Assembly: GCF_910594985.1 (NCBI RefSeq)
Contig: NZ_CAJVCE010000001.1
Coordinates: 434,001 to 498,000 of the forward strand
DNA from: Paenibacillus allorhizosphaerae
Lineage (GTDB): Bacteria > Bacillota > Bacilli > Paenibacillales > NBRC-103111
Reading direction: 5' to 3'
DNA length: 64,000 nucleotides
Part shown: piece after piece, positions 44,832 to 53,245 of the stretch
Layout: the number at the start of each line of letters is the position of its first letter
How positions within the stretch are numbered: position 1 is the stretch's first letter
The notes under the pieces: model-generated
The model's database searches: none
Told to the model about the DNA's origin: nothing
What the model saw: the letters and a program-made list of their open reading frames with translations, nothing else
Made by a program: the position numbers and the translations under genes

Positions 44832-45935
44832 TCATCTTCCTTTTCGGTACTCATCGCGGAAAGCGGCATGCCGTTTTCCTTTTTCTTTCTCCAACATTTG
44901 TTTAGCGTACTTTTTACCCTTCTCTTTTTCGACGCTCCGGATCGTTTTTTCCATTTTGCGGGACAAATGCTTTAATTCCGCCCCCAAGCTTTGATAGCTC
45001 CGGAATCGCTTCGCTTCCAGCGTACCGTTCTTGAGCGCGAGACGTACCGCACATCCCGGTTCGTGCCGGTGGCTGCAATCGTTAAAGTAGCACGCTTTCG
45101 CAAGCGTATCGATATCTTCAAATGCATTGGCGAGTCCGTCGCTGCTTTCCCACAGCTGCAATTCGCGCATACCGGGCGTATCCATAATCAAAGCGCCGTC
45201 CGGAAGCATGATGAGCTCGCGATGCGTGGTCGTATGCTTGCCGCGGTCATCGCCTTGCCGCACATCGTTCACTTTTTGAATGTCTGCACCGGCAAGACAA
45301 TTGATAAGTGTAGATTTCCCGGCCCCGGAGGAACCGAGCAGCGCAACCGTTTGCCCTTGGGCCAAATAGCCGGATAACGATGGCAGCCCCTCCTTTTGGA
45401 TCGAACTGATGACATGGACAGGCACGCCCGGGGCGATGCTGCGAACGCTCGCCGCTTTTTTGTCGGCATCCGCGCACAAATCCGCTTTGCTTAACACGAT
45501 GACCGGGTTCGCCCCGCTCTCCCAAGTCAAGGTCAAATATCGTTCGATTCTTCGGAGATTGAAATCGTTATTTAGCGCATTGACTAAGAAAACAGTATCG
45601 ACATTCGCCGCTACGATTTGCTCTGCCGTCTTATTGCCTGCCGCCCTGCGCGAAAACTTGCTTTTTCTCGGCAAAATCGCATGAATTGTCGCTTTGTGTT
45701 CACCCCCGCGATCTTGAATGACCACCCAGTCGCCGACGGCAGGGTATTGATCGCGGGAGGTCGATTGATGTCTCATCTTCCCGCTAATTTCGCCTGTGCG
45801 TTCCCCGTCGGCCGTCCAAATTTGGTACAGCCCTTTGTGTTCGATGGCGATACGTCCGCAACCATATCCTTGTGCGGCATATACGCCAAATTGTTCGTGT
45901 AATTCCGTGTTCCATCCCAGTCTCGTCAAATCCAC
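44832..45935 (-). CDS. rsgA: Ribosome small-subunit-dependent GTPase A
   Basis: A 367-residue protein from the GTG at 45935 (MDLTRLGWN...), six bases after AGGGAGGAA; a TTG two codons later is possible. It has the circularly permuted GTPase order of RsgA: OB-fold domain, then VLSKADL (G4), GSSGAGKSTL (G1), DTPGMREL (G3), and a zinc site CYFNDCSHRHEPGC. An arginine/lysine-rich tail (EKEKGKKYAKQMLEKEKG) follows. It aids late 30S maturation. The position away from the prpC/prkC cluster suggests that it may be a second RsgA-type copy. Confidence 0.88.
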   Translation of the reverse strand: MDLTRLGWNTELHEQFGVYAAQGYGCGRIAIEHKGLYQIWTADGERTGEISGKMRHQSTSRDQYPAVGDWVVIQDRGGEHKATIHAILPRKSKFSRRAAGNKTAEQIVAANVDTVFLVNALNNDFNLRRIERYLTLTWESGANPVIVLSKADLCADADKKAASVRSIAPGVPVHVISSIQKEGLPSLSGYLAQGQTVALLGSSGAGKSTLINCLAGADIQKVNDVRQGDDRGKHTTTHRELIMLPDGALIMDTPGMRELQLWESSDGLANAFEDIDTLAKACYFNDCSHRHEPGCAVRLALKNGTLEAKRFRSYQSLGAELKHLSRKMEKTIRSVEKEKGKKYAKQMLEKEKGKRHAAFRDEYRKGR

Positions 45936-45979
45936 TTCGGATTCCTCCCTCAATGTGTTCCTTCAAAGTTCGTTGCAAA

Positions 45980-46010
45980 AAAAAAACAGCCCCTGCAACA
46001 GAGGCTGTTT
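45980..46010 (-). terminator. Terminator facing left, without a recognisable gene upstream
   Basis: AAACAGCC and CTG pair with CAG and GGCTGTTT around a CAA loop. On the minus strand a T-run of nine or more follows, so it is a textbook leftward terminator. Upstream (46011-46450) no protein gene is seen on the minus strand. It lies just before the rsgA start. In the whole 500-base gap 45936-46452 I see only this and no coding frame I trust. Confidence 0.75.
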
Positions 46011-46452
46011 CAACAACGCTAAAATACGAAACGAACGAAGCCGACGTATTGTTTGCGTTTGTGAACATACAAAATAGCCCTGAAAGCGATGACCTGCCCT
46101 CAGAGCGCAAAACCCTTGGTTACCTTGATACCGATTACCAGGAAAACCGTGCTGCAGCGCGAGGACAAGCGTTATCCGATTGTACGTTTTTCATTGTCCT
46201 CACCCCTTCCGTTTGCTGAATGTAAATTCATGTTAACACGCGCGGCCGGCGCTGAACAGGGATTAAACGATTATAGACGTCTTTGCCACGAGCTGCCGCA
46301 ATACAAATACAAAAGATCCGGAAGATTGTATAAAGAAATTCGCGATGAACGGATGGTATGATGTCTCTAGATTTGTAAATGATCGCACCGGTACACGGCG
46401 GCAATTTCGGATGCAGAGGCTGCCGCAATCATCGAAAAGGAGAGTGGGACGA

Positions 46453-48114
46453 TTGACGATACGTCACAGTGGCAATGAACAAACGGAAGGCGATCACGAT
46501 GAACAGCTACCCGGCAAAAAATTAACGAGGAGAGCGCTGCTTGCATCGGCAGGCATGGCTGGGGCGGCGTTCGTATGCGGCACGGCATTCGGAGCAACGG
46601 CTAACAATTCTGCATCCGGCTTGTCGGCTTCAACCGTTAGCAGCAATACCTACGATCCGGTTCCGGACAACCCGCTTCCAGGCACATCGCCTCCTGCACC
46701 TCAAGTAGACTTCGTACAGCTTCTTCGCGAACATAACGAGACGGCGACGCAGCTGTACGTCAAAGTTACCGGCAATCGCAGTATCGAGGTGCTCATTCCG
46801 TTCAAAGGAAAACGTTGCGCTCACTACGCCTTCATGAAAGATCCGAACGACGACTTCATCAAGCTCCAAAACGGGGCGGTTTCCATTCTCAGTTCGACGT
46901 CAACCGTTGCGGGCGTCATCGATTATGCGGCGAAAACGGGCAACTGGGTGACCAATTTTCCGCCGAACGATTATACGACGCAAGCGGGAGCTACGTTTTC
47001 GTTTTCATTCAATGGTACCGGTTTCGACTTTCAGCATTATACCGACAACCGGGGCGGAGTATGGGAATTTGCGGTGGACGGCAGCATGGCCGCTTCGATC
47101 AGCACCCACATCGACGCGGTTCCTAAGCCGGAGCTGCGTGGAAATTACGGTTGCAGACCGGTTGCAAGGGGACTCTCGGACGGTACGCATACGGTAGTGG
47201 CAACGTTTAAAGGCGACGATCCGACCCACCCCCCTTCCGGCGGAGCAGGCACATCTAGAGGATGGGTCCGTAACGCGGCGAATTCCGCCTCCAAGGACGA
47301 ACCTTACCGGACGGCGCTGCTGTACGACTCGACATCGGTTCAAGTGAACAATCCGGTCAAACTGTTTGAAGCGCTGCATTCGTGGAGTAACAAGGAGTTC
47401 GCGCTGAACGTATCCCCTGCCGGCTCCGGCTTCGCCAATCATTGGCTGCCCGAGCATGTGAACGTCGGTACCGTCTATACAGGCGGTTCGCAACGCGTTT
47501 ATTTTGACGATACGGAAGTTTCGGCCTGGACCGCCGATGTGACGTTTCGCCCCGTGCGTTCGGTCAAAATCGTGCAGCAAATGATAGCCAAACATCCGAA
47601 CGACCCGGCGAACCCGGTCGCTGAAATCGACTGCGTGCATACGGCCAGCACGAGTGGCGTTTCCGTGAAAGTGAAAGTGAGATGGCTGCGGTCCGTCTTT
47701 ATTTTTACCGGCTACGGGATGATGTTCCCGGCGGCCGGGACATTCGCCAATAAACTTGTGACCGGATCGGGAAAGACGTACGAGGCCAGCGCTACGGACG
47801 GCAGCAAGACCGACTTGATCGAGAACGATCAATCCGCAAGCTACGCGTACATTCACAGCGCTTCGGGGACGAACGGTGAACCGGACACGGTGCTGGCCAT
47901 GACCATTCACGATATTGCCAAGACGTTCCGGTACGGACAAGCCGGAAGAAGGAAAAACGGCTCTGTCGTATGGCTGCAGCATCGGGACGCTACAATGCAG
48001 AAGCTGTATCCTCAAATATTTGATCAATATACGGCTGCGGCAGGGGAAACATATGAGGCTGGGGGAACGTATTTCATTGGCGAACTGCCGCTCGCGCATC
48101 GGCTGCTGACATGA
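46453..48114 (+). CDS. Tat-exported protein of unknown function
   Basis: About 553 residues from a TTG at 46453, which follows GGAGAG by 8 bases. The Tat signal is LTRRALLASAGMAGAAFVCG. The mature part is beta-rich, with no recognised catalytic motif: a jelly-roll-like segment (FSFSFNGTGFDFQHYTDN then GGVWEFAVDGSM) near residue 200 and another segment (RSVKIVQQMIAKHPNDPA) near residue 400. A carbohydrate-binding or lectin-like role is a guess. Together with the beta-helix gene it makes two Tat substrates with TTG starts within 5 kb. Confidence 0.7.
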   Translation: MTIRHSGNEQTEGDHDEQLPGKKLTRRALLASAGMAGAAFVCGTAFGATANNSASGLSASTVSSNTYDPVPDNPLPGTSPPAPQVDFVQLLREHNETATQLYVKVTGNRSIEVLIPFKGKRCAHYAFMKDPNDDFIKLQNGAVSILSSTSTVAGVIDYAAKTGNWVTNFPPNDYTTQAGATFSFSFNGTGFDFQHYTDNRGGVWEFAVDGSMAASISTHIDAVPKPELRGNYGCRPVARGLSDGTHTVVATFKGDDPTHPPSGGAGTSRGWVRNAANSASKDEPYRTALLYDSTSVQVNNPVKLFEALHSWSNKEFALNVSPAGSGFANHWLPEHVNVGTVYTGGSQRVYFDDTEVSAWTADVTFRPVRSVKIVQQMIAKHPNDPANPVAEIDCVHTASTSGVSVKVKVRWLRSVFIFTGYGMMFPAAGTFANKLVTGSGKTYEASATDGSKTDLIENDQSASYAYIHSASGTNGEPDTVLAMTIHDIAKTFRYGQAGRRKNGSVVWLQHRDATMQKLYPQIFDQYTAAAGETYEAGGTYFIGELPLAHRLLT

Positions 48115-48123
48115 CACTTCATG

Positions 48124-48162
48124 AGCAGAGGCTTCCGGTCAAACTGCCGCTGGCCTCTGCTC
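48124..48162. terminator. Hairpin between Tat-exported and DUF3231 genes
   Basis: GAGCAGAGGC at 48124-48133 pairs with GCCTCTGCTC at 48153-48162 around a 19-base loop. No T-run is obvious, so it may be a weak terminator. Confidence 0.45.
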
Positions 48163-48170
48163 GCAGCAGG

Positions 48171-49241
48171 TTACGCTTTACTCGCCATGGCCAGCGCTTT
48201 TCGGTTTTCCGTAAGCGGCGGCTGCTCCATCCAGCCGTGATCCGTCATCACCCTCAGCCAATTCGCGCTAACTTTCATATCATCACCGATCGCCATCATA
48301 TATTTGGCAACAAGGTCCTTCCGCGGCGAAGAAGCGAGACCCGATCCGTAATACACCATAGCGCTTGAAAATAAAAATCCTACCTGGAACATCATCAACC
48401 TATCGGAGAAGGGAGAAAGCATCGTGTCGGTAATTTCCGATTCCAGCGTAGGCGGAGCGGGAAGATTATCGTCGTCAAGCGTCGCAGCAAACGTTTCAAT
48501 ATGTTTTTCTTTGACTTCAATGGCCTCCAGTAAAAAGCGTTTAACAATACTACTCTTCCCAACTTGATGAAATGCGACAAGCACCGCTTTGGCCAATATG
48601 CTCTTTTTCAAATTGAACAAAATATCCGTGATTTCAATGCAAGTGAGCGGCCGCTTCTCGCCGATCAATCCGGCCACAAAGCTTTTGCTCTGCACAAATT
48701 CCGGCCTTTCGGGAGGCGTGATCGCCGGCGGACGGAAATAGATCCCCTTGTCTATTAAAAGGTCTTTGGTCCAGTTGCATAATTTAACCGAAGATGCGAG
48801 GCACTCCGAAAAATATTCCCTTACATCTTTCCTGGAAGACGTCGTAATGGCGCCGCTATAGCCATGACAGCCATGGATGGACATGATGTTTAAATAATGA
48901 AGAGCTAAAGGATCCGAGAACATCTTAGGTGCTTTTGTGCTCACATCCTGCTCCGTAAAAGCCTCGGGAATGGGGTAGCTCTCGCTTTCAAAAAAGGATT
49001 GGATCTTTTCGACGTGCTGTTCCCCCAAGTGGACTGCATATTCATAAATGGCTCGTATGTCGTCATCGTTCAAGTTTTGAAGCAAAAACTTGTTCATGTA
49101 AAGACTAGCCGTTTCATTCATGTACTGCATCCATAAACCTGCAATCTCTGCTGATGTCAGCTTCGGATGATGAGTTGAACTCAATCGTAACACCTGCCTC
49201 ACGTTTAGATTATTCCAGATTAATGTTTCCTTGTTTTGCAT
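48171..49241 (-). CDS. DUF3231 protein
   Basis: A 356-residue cytoplasmic helical protein with two related halves (LTSAEIAGLWMQYMNETASL and LTCIEITDILFNLKKSILAK begin each). The plan and length match DUF3231, which is widespread in spore-forming Firmicutes and has no known function. It has no strong ribosome site. It is divergent from the ArsR gene, across about 110 bases. Confidence 0.83.
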   Translation of the reverse strand: MQNKETLIWNNLNVRQVLRLSSTHHPKLTSAEIAGLWMQYMNETASLYMNKFLLQNLNDDDIRAIYEYAVHLGEQHVEKIQSFFESESYPIPEAFTEQDVSTKAPKMFSDPLALHYLNIMSIHGCHGYSGAITTSSRKDVREYFSECLASSVKLCNWTKDLLIDKGIYFRPPAITPPERPEFVQSKSFVAGLIGEKRPLTCIEITDILFNLKKSILAKAVLVAFHQVGKSSIVKRFLLEAIEVKEKHIETFAATLDDDNLPAPPTLESEITDTMLSPFSDRLMMFQVGFLFSSAMVYYGSGLASSPRKDLVAKYMMAIGDDMKVSANWLRVMTDHGWMEQPPLTENRKALAMASKA

Positions 49242-49306
49242 GACTATTCATATCGAATATGTTTTGGAATAAAGCTCTTTACAATTGAAAAATGGTATGC
49301 TATTGT

Positions 49307-49330
49307 TTATTTCCATAAGTATAGAAATAA
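49307..49330. promoter_or_regulatory. ArsR operator candidate, upstream of the ArsR gene
   Basis: TTATTTC at 49307-49313 and GAAATAA at 49324-49330 form an inverted repeat with a 10-base centre. The half-site TATAGAAATAA is shared with the palindrome before the MFS gene. Confidence 0.55.
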
Positions 49331-49351
49331 GACTACGGCAAGGTGATGACG

Positions 49352-49633
49352 ATGGTTCGGGATAATGCAGAAGTACGGCAAGCCGTCAAAATATATAAGG
49401 CACTCGGAGAACCGACCCGGCTCAAAATTGCAATGCTGCTTACGGAGGAGAAAAATTTGTGCTGCTCCGATATCCAGAGCAAGCTTGAATCCATCGCCGG
49501 ATCGACGCTCTCCCACCACCTGAAACAGTTGACGGATTGCGGACTGCTCGATCTCCGCAAGGACGGTACTTATATATATTACAGCGTGAACCGTGAAGCG
49601 GCCCAAAAGTACGCACCGTATTTGCTTACTTAA
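49352..49633 (+). CDS. ArsR-family transcription regulator
   Basis: A 93-residue winged-helix protein (ATG 49352; GTG/ATG codons at 49343 and 49346 are alternatives). Motifs are YKALGEPTRLKIAMLLTEEK, then LCCSDIQSKL, then GSTLSHHLKQLTDCGLLDLR. The CC pair in LCCSDI is at the position where metal-sensing ArsR proteins have their Cys, so metal or redox sensing is possible. It precedes an MFS transporter gene on the same strand, with near-palindromic sites before both. Confidence 0.85.
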   Translation: MVRDNAEVRQAVKIYKALGEPTRLKIAMLLTEEKNLCCSDIQSKLESIAGSTLSHHLKQLTDCGLLDLRKDGTYIYYSVNREAAQKYAPYLLT

Positions 49634-49653
49634 ATTTTTTTCATCTTTATTTC

Positions 49654-49671
49654 TATATTTCTAGAAATATA
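49654..49671 (+). promoter_or_regulatory. Palindromic operator before the MFS gene
   Basis: TATATTTCTAGAAATATA is a perfect 18-base palindrome, 35 bases before the MFS start. It contains the same TTTCTA...AGAAA core as the element before the ArsR gene. Confidence 0.6.
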
Positions 49672-49705
49672 ATATTAACGGAGTGGAGAAAGGAGCGCAT
49701 GCAAC

Positions 49706-50911
49706 ATGTCAAATGCGTGGAAAATTTATATGCTGGCGGTTGTCAGCTTCTTGGTTGGAACGTCGGAATACATCATTGCCGGAATACTGGATAAAGTGGC
49801 TATAGATATCGGTGTGTCGGTTTCGGCCGCAGGTCAGCTCATTACTGTATTTTCGCTCGCCTACGCGTTCGGGACTCCGATTCTTATGGCCCTAACGGCC
49901 CGCATGGAGCGGCGCAAGCTGCTGCTCTATGCTTTGGGCTTATTCGCCATCGGCAACGGAGCAGCCCTTGCGCTCCCGGGATTTGAATATCTGATTGCCT
50001 CGCGAATCGTCCTTGCGATCAGCACCGGCGTATTCGTCGTTACCGCGCTCACCGTCGCTTCCAAACTGGCGGCTCCCGAGAAGCAAGGCAGTGCCATCGC
50101 GACGCTTGTCATGGGCTTTAGCACCTCGCTCATCGTCGGCGTTCCGATCGGAAGAGTCGTTGCTTCCATGTATGATTGGAAGCTGATCTTCGGCGGGATC
50201 GGTTTGCTTGGCATCGTCGCCATGGTCGCGATTGCCTTCACGATTCCGCGGACGGACGGTGAAGAGCCGGTGCCGCTGCGCGATCAATTGGCTCTGCTGA
50301 AACAGCCGAATATTATTATAGCGCTGCTCGTGACGTTCTTCTGGATTGGCGGATATGCCATCGCCTATACTTACATTTCTCCGTTTCTCCTTACGGTTAC
50401 GGGAATGAGCGAACAAGGCGTGAGCGCCAGCTTGTTCGCCTTCGGCATCGCGAGCTTGCTCGGTTCGAAATTAGGCGGCTTCGGTACGGACAAATGGGGC
50501 GTGCCCCGCACACTGATCGGCGGCATGCTGCTTCATGCCGCAGCGCTGGTAGTGCTGTCGCTGTGCGCCAAATCCCCAGCCGCCATGATCCCGCTGCTTA
50601 TGATCTGGGCGTTCTCCGCCTGGTCGTCTGGTCCTACTCAGCAGTATTACTTAATTACGCTAGCTCCGGCCGCATCCGGCATTATGCTGAGCTTGAATAC
50701 CTCGGTCCTGCAGCTTGCGATGGCTGCCGGCGCAGGAATCGGCGGCGTTGTCGTGGAACAGTCGTCGCTGTCGTCGATAACCTGGATCGGCGCGGCCGGC
50801 GTTGCCGTTGCCGCAGGCACGGCAGCCGTATCGTTCCGGCTGTCCCGCTCCCGCTCCCAATCCGACATTCACGCGGCGGAACGGCGGCGATTGCGCAAGG
50901 CCAGCGCTTGA
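49706..50911 (+). CDS. MFS efflux transporter, DHA1 type
   Basis: A 401-residue twelve-helix transporter; GGAG lies upstream of the ATG at 49706. Marks are SFLVGTSEYIIAGILDKVAI in helix 1, AFGTPILMALTARMERRKLL as motif A, and GFSTSLIVGVPIGRVVASM as motif C of the drug antiporters. It resembles AraJ/PbuE-type exporters. It follows an ArsR gene and a palindrome, and should be induced when that repressor is released, perhaps by a metal or thiol-reactive compound. Two features converge on the terminator that follows. Confidence 0.87.
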   Translation: MSNAWKIYMLAVVSFLVGTSEYIIAGILDKVAIDIGVSVSAAGQLITVFSLAYAFGTPILMALTARMERRKLLLYALGLFAIGNGAALALPGFEYLIASRIVLAISTGVFVVTALTVASKLAAPEKQGSAIATLVMGFSTSLIVGVPIGRVVASMYDWKLIFGGIGLLGIVAMVAIAFTIPRTDGEEPVPLRDQLALLKQPNIIIALLVTFFWIGGYAIAYTYISPFLLTVTGMSEQGVSASLFAFGIASLLGSKLGGFGTDKWGVPRTLIGGMLLHAAALVVLSLCAKSPAAMIPLLMIWAFSAWSSGPTQQYYLITLAPAASGIMLSLNTSVLQLAMAAGAGIGGVVVEQSSLSSITWIGAAGVAVAAGTAAVSFRLSRSRSQSDIHAAERRRLRKASA

Positions 50912-50930
50912 AGTGAATTGAACATCCGCA

Positions 50931-50968
50931 CGAAAAACGCAGGGCGCTCAACGGCCCTGCGTTTTTCG
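50931..50968. terminator. Terminator of the MFS gene
   Basis: CGAAAAACGCAGGGC at 50931-50945 pairs perfectly with its complement at 50954-50968 around an 8-base loop. A and T runs flank it. It separates the MFS gene from the dead siderophore-binding protein gene. Confidence 0.85.
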
Positions 50969-51052
50969 TTGTATTGTATATTGTTTTTCCTTCGATCCGT
51001 TCACCGCAAGCTGGAATTCGGCGACCCTATATAGGAGTCGCTTGATTGTCAA

Positions 51053-51420
51053 TTATTTGGAAAACAGCTTTTCTGCATGGTCTAGCAACATTTTATTGCC
51101 CATTGCCGAGTAATCCAGCCACGGCTGATCGGGAATCGGGTATATATGGTTCGCTTTCACCGCTTTCAAGCCTTGCCAGATCGGGCTGGATTGCAGCTGC
51201 GCATACAATTTTTTGGCGCCGTCCTCATTGTTGACGACGATGAAAATCGCATCGGCATCGTAATCGGGCAGCACTTCTTGCGAAATGACGTCGAACGATT
51301 TAACTTTACTGATCTTCTCAACCCCTTGGCCGGATTAAGTCCCAAATCTTCAAACAGCATCGGTCCCATCGGCCGTCTAAAACCGAACACCCTCAGCTCT
51401 TTAGCCGTTGCAACGCCTCA
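51053..51420 (-). pseudogene. Siderophore-type ABC solute-binding protein, C-terminal relic with frameshift
   Basis: On the minus strand, VFGFRRPMGPMLFEDLGLNP reads in one frame and, after a one-base shift near 51338, GVEKISKVKSFDVISQEVLP followed by DYDADAIFIVVNNE and PWLDYSAMGNKMLLDHAEKL in another. This is the C-terminal lobe of a FhuD/FecB-type iron-siderophore-binding protein. The N-terminal lobe, including the lipobox, is missing. I call it a pseudogene. The cause is a deletion plus a frameshift, seen in sequence as given; a sequencing error cannot be excluded for the shift. Confidence 0.75.
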
Positions 51421-51491
51421 TTATGCTGACTTACCGGGTCTGCATAAATATGAGCAGCCCCCCCCCATCCCATTGAATAACGCCTGCAAGC

Positions 51492-52994
51492 TTAACTGTT
51501 CGCTTGAGCGGCTTCCGTCCGATCGGAAGACAGCACCTCGTTTTTCAAAAACCAGCAAATGAAAAATGCCGCGACCACGAACACGAGCGAAATCGAGAAC
51601 ATGCTCTGGAACGCTTGCGCGAAAACAAGCTTCACTTGCGTGACCAGTTCCGATGGCAGTCCCAGCGGAATGCCGCCGGTTTCCACATGATCCAGCGTTC
51701 CGGGCGGAAGCTGCTCGTTCAAATCGGCAACTCCGCTTCTGATGCGATTGGATAACAGACTGCCGAATACGCTCAAGCCGATCGTCGCCCCGAGCGATTG
51801 AATTAACTGCACCGTAGACAATGCGATGCCGCTATCCTTCTTGTCGACCGATTCTTGAACGATCAGATTGTCTCCGCCGAACAAGGCGCCTAGCCCGATA
51901 CCGAGAATCAGGAAGCTGGCGACGATGTACACGACACTCGTATCGACGTGAATCCGCGACAGCAGCAAAAAACCGACAACCGGAAGCGTGAACGAGACGA
52001 TGAACAATTTGCGGTACGCGATCCGCGTAATCAAAAATCCGTTCAATACGCTGGCCGGGATCGCTCCCGCCATAAAAGCCAGCGTCAGATAGCCGGAAGC
52101 TGTCGGCGTCAGGTCCATGACGTTCTGGGCGTAAAACGGAAACGCCGCAATGACTCCCATAATGCCCAGCATCAGCGTGAATACCAACACGGAAAGTACG
52201 ACGACATTCCGGTTTCGGAATAAATGTAGCGGTATGATCGGTTCCTTCGCTTTCGACTCGATCCGAATCAACAGGGCGAACAATACGCAAGACAGCACCA
52301 GCAGCGCGATAATAACGGGAGATGTCCAAGCGTAACCTTGATTGTCAACGAGCACCGGCGCCAATAGCAGCGATAATAAGGCAAGTACAAGCGTCGATGC
52401 CCCTGCCCAATCGATCGATCGTTTCTCTTCACCTATCGATTCCCGCATGCCTATGGAGAGCACGGCCGCGGCGACAAGGCCTACAGGGATATTGATCAAA
52501 AACACCCAGTGCCAATTGACATGGCCGACAAGATAACCGCCAACCGTCGGTCCGAGCAGTTGAGGAATGATCATCATCGGGCCGAACAAGCTTTGGATTT
52601 TGGCCCGCTGCTCCAGCGGGTACGTCTCACCGATAATGACAAGCGCGAGCGGCATCAGCCCGCCAGCGCCAATCCCTTGTATTCCGCGGCCGATCAATAG
52701 AACCGTCATCGACGGAGCCAGACCGCTGACGATCGAACCGGCGATGAATAGTGCCATGCAGCTCAAATAAACGCGTTTGCGCCCGTACAAATCGGCCAGC
52801 TTGCCGAGAATCGGCATGAACATCGTCACGGCAAGCATGTACACGCCGGCAACCCAGCCATACAAGGGCAAGCCGTGCAGCTCGCGAATGATTGTCGGCA
52901 TCGCCGTCGATACGATCGTTTCGTCGAGCTCCGCGAAGATGATGCCGATCAGGAGGCCGGTAAGGACGAGCGCTTTGTTGTTTTCTTTGTTAAT
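51492..52994 (-). CDS. MFS drug-efflux transporter, DHA2 family (14 helices)
   Basis: About 500 residues if translation starts at ATT 52994. The frame upstream of the first ATG (52901) codes for the expected first helix, NKALVLTGLLIGIIFAELDE then TIVSTAMPTIIREL, which contains the family-typical LDETIV stretch. GAGGTGA lies 6 bases before the ATT, and no ATG, GTG or TTG is found in frame between it and 52901. Motif A is ADLYGRKRVYL and motif C is PQLLGPTVGGYLVGHVNWHW. It exports drugs or similar compounds. It is monocistronic. Confidence 0.87.
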   Translation of the reverse strand: MNKENNKALVLTGLLIGIIFAELDETIVSTAMPTIIRELHGLPLYGWVAGVYMLAVTMFMPILGKLADLYGRKRVYLSCMALFIAGSIVSGLAPSMTVLLIGRGIQGIGAGGLMPLALVIIGETYPLEQRAKIQSLFGPMMIIPQLLGPTVGGYLVGHVNWHWVFLINIPVGLVAAAVLSIGMRESIGEEKRSIDWAGASTLVLALLSLLLAPVLVDNQGYAWTSPVIIALLVLSCVLFALLIRIESKAKEPIIPLHLFRNRNVVVLSVLVFTLMLGIMGVIAAFPFYAQNVMDLTPTASGYLTLAFMAGAIPASVLNGFLITRIAYRKLFIVSFTLPVVGFLLLSRIHVDTSVVYIVASFLILGIGLGALFGGDNLIVQESVDKKDSGIALSTVQLIQSLGATIGLSVFGSLLSNRIRSGVADLNEQLPPGTLDHVETGGIPLGLPSELVTQVKLVFAQAFQSMFSISLVFVVAAFFICWFLKNEVLSSDRTEAAQANS

Positions 52995-53184
52995 TGTAAT
53001 TCACCTCAAATCAATGGATGTGCCCGTGCGGGCATCAAGAGAGTACTACGGCAATATGAACTGAAATTAAACAGCGCTGCATTACATATCTAAGATCCCA
53101 CAGGATATTTCCCATTTCAAAGGAAAAAATATTTATAATCGACCTCTCCTCCGCTACTGGCATAATTTTCTTGGCAGAAACGCA

Positions 53185-53215
53185 AAAAAAATAGAGCTGC
53201 ATCAGCCCTATTTTT
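53185..53215. terminator. Terminator ending the Opp-linked gene series
   Basis: AAAAATAG and GCTG pair with CAGC and CTATTTTT around a short loop. The A and T tracts on both sides make it bidirectional. It lies about 30 bases past the stop of the sulfatase-like gene. Confidence 0.8.
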
Positions 53216-53245
53216 CATCTGAATATTCAACTCGGTAATCCGCTA

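Noticed and set aside
45784..46361. Several short open frames between rsgA and the Tat-exported gene
   Set aside because: No ribosome site or domain; they overlap the rsgA start or the terminator.
47005..48117. 370-codon minus-strand open frame opposite the Tat-exported gene
   Set aside because: A shadow: the plus strand has a ribosome site, Tat signal and protein-like composition.
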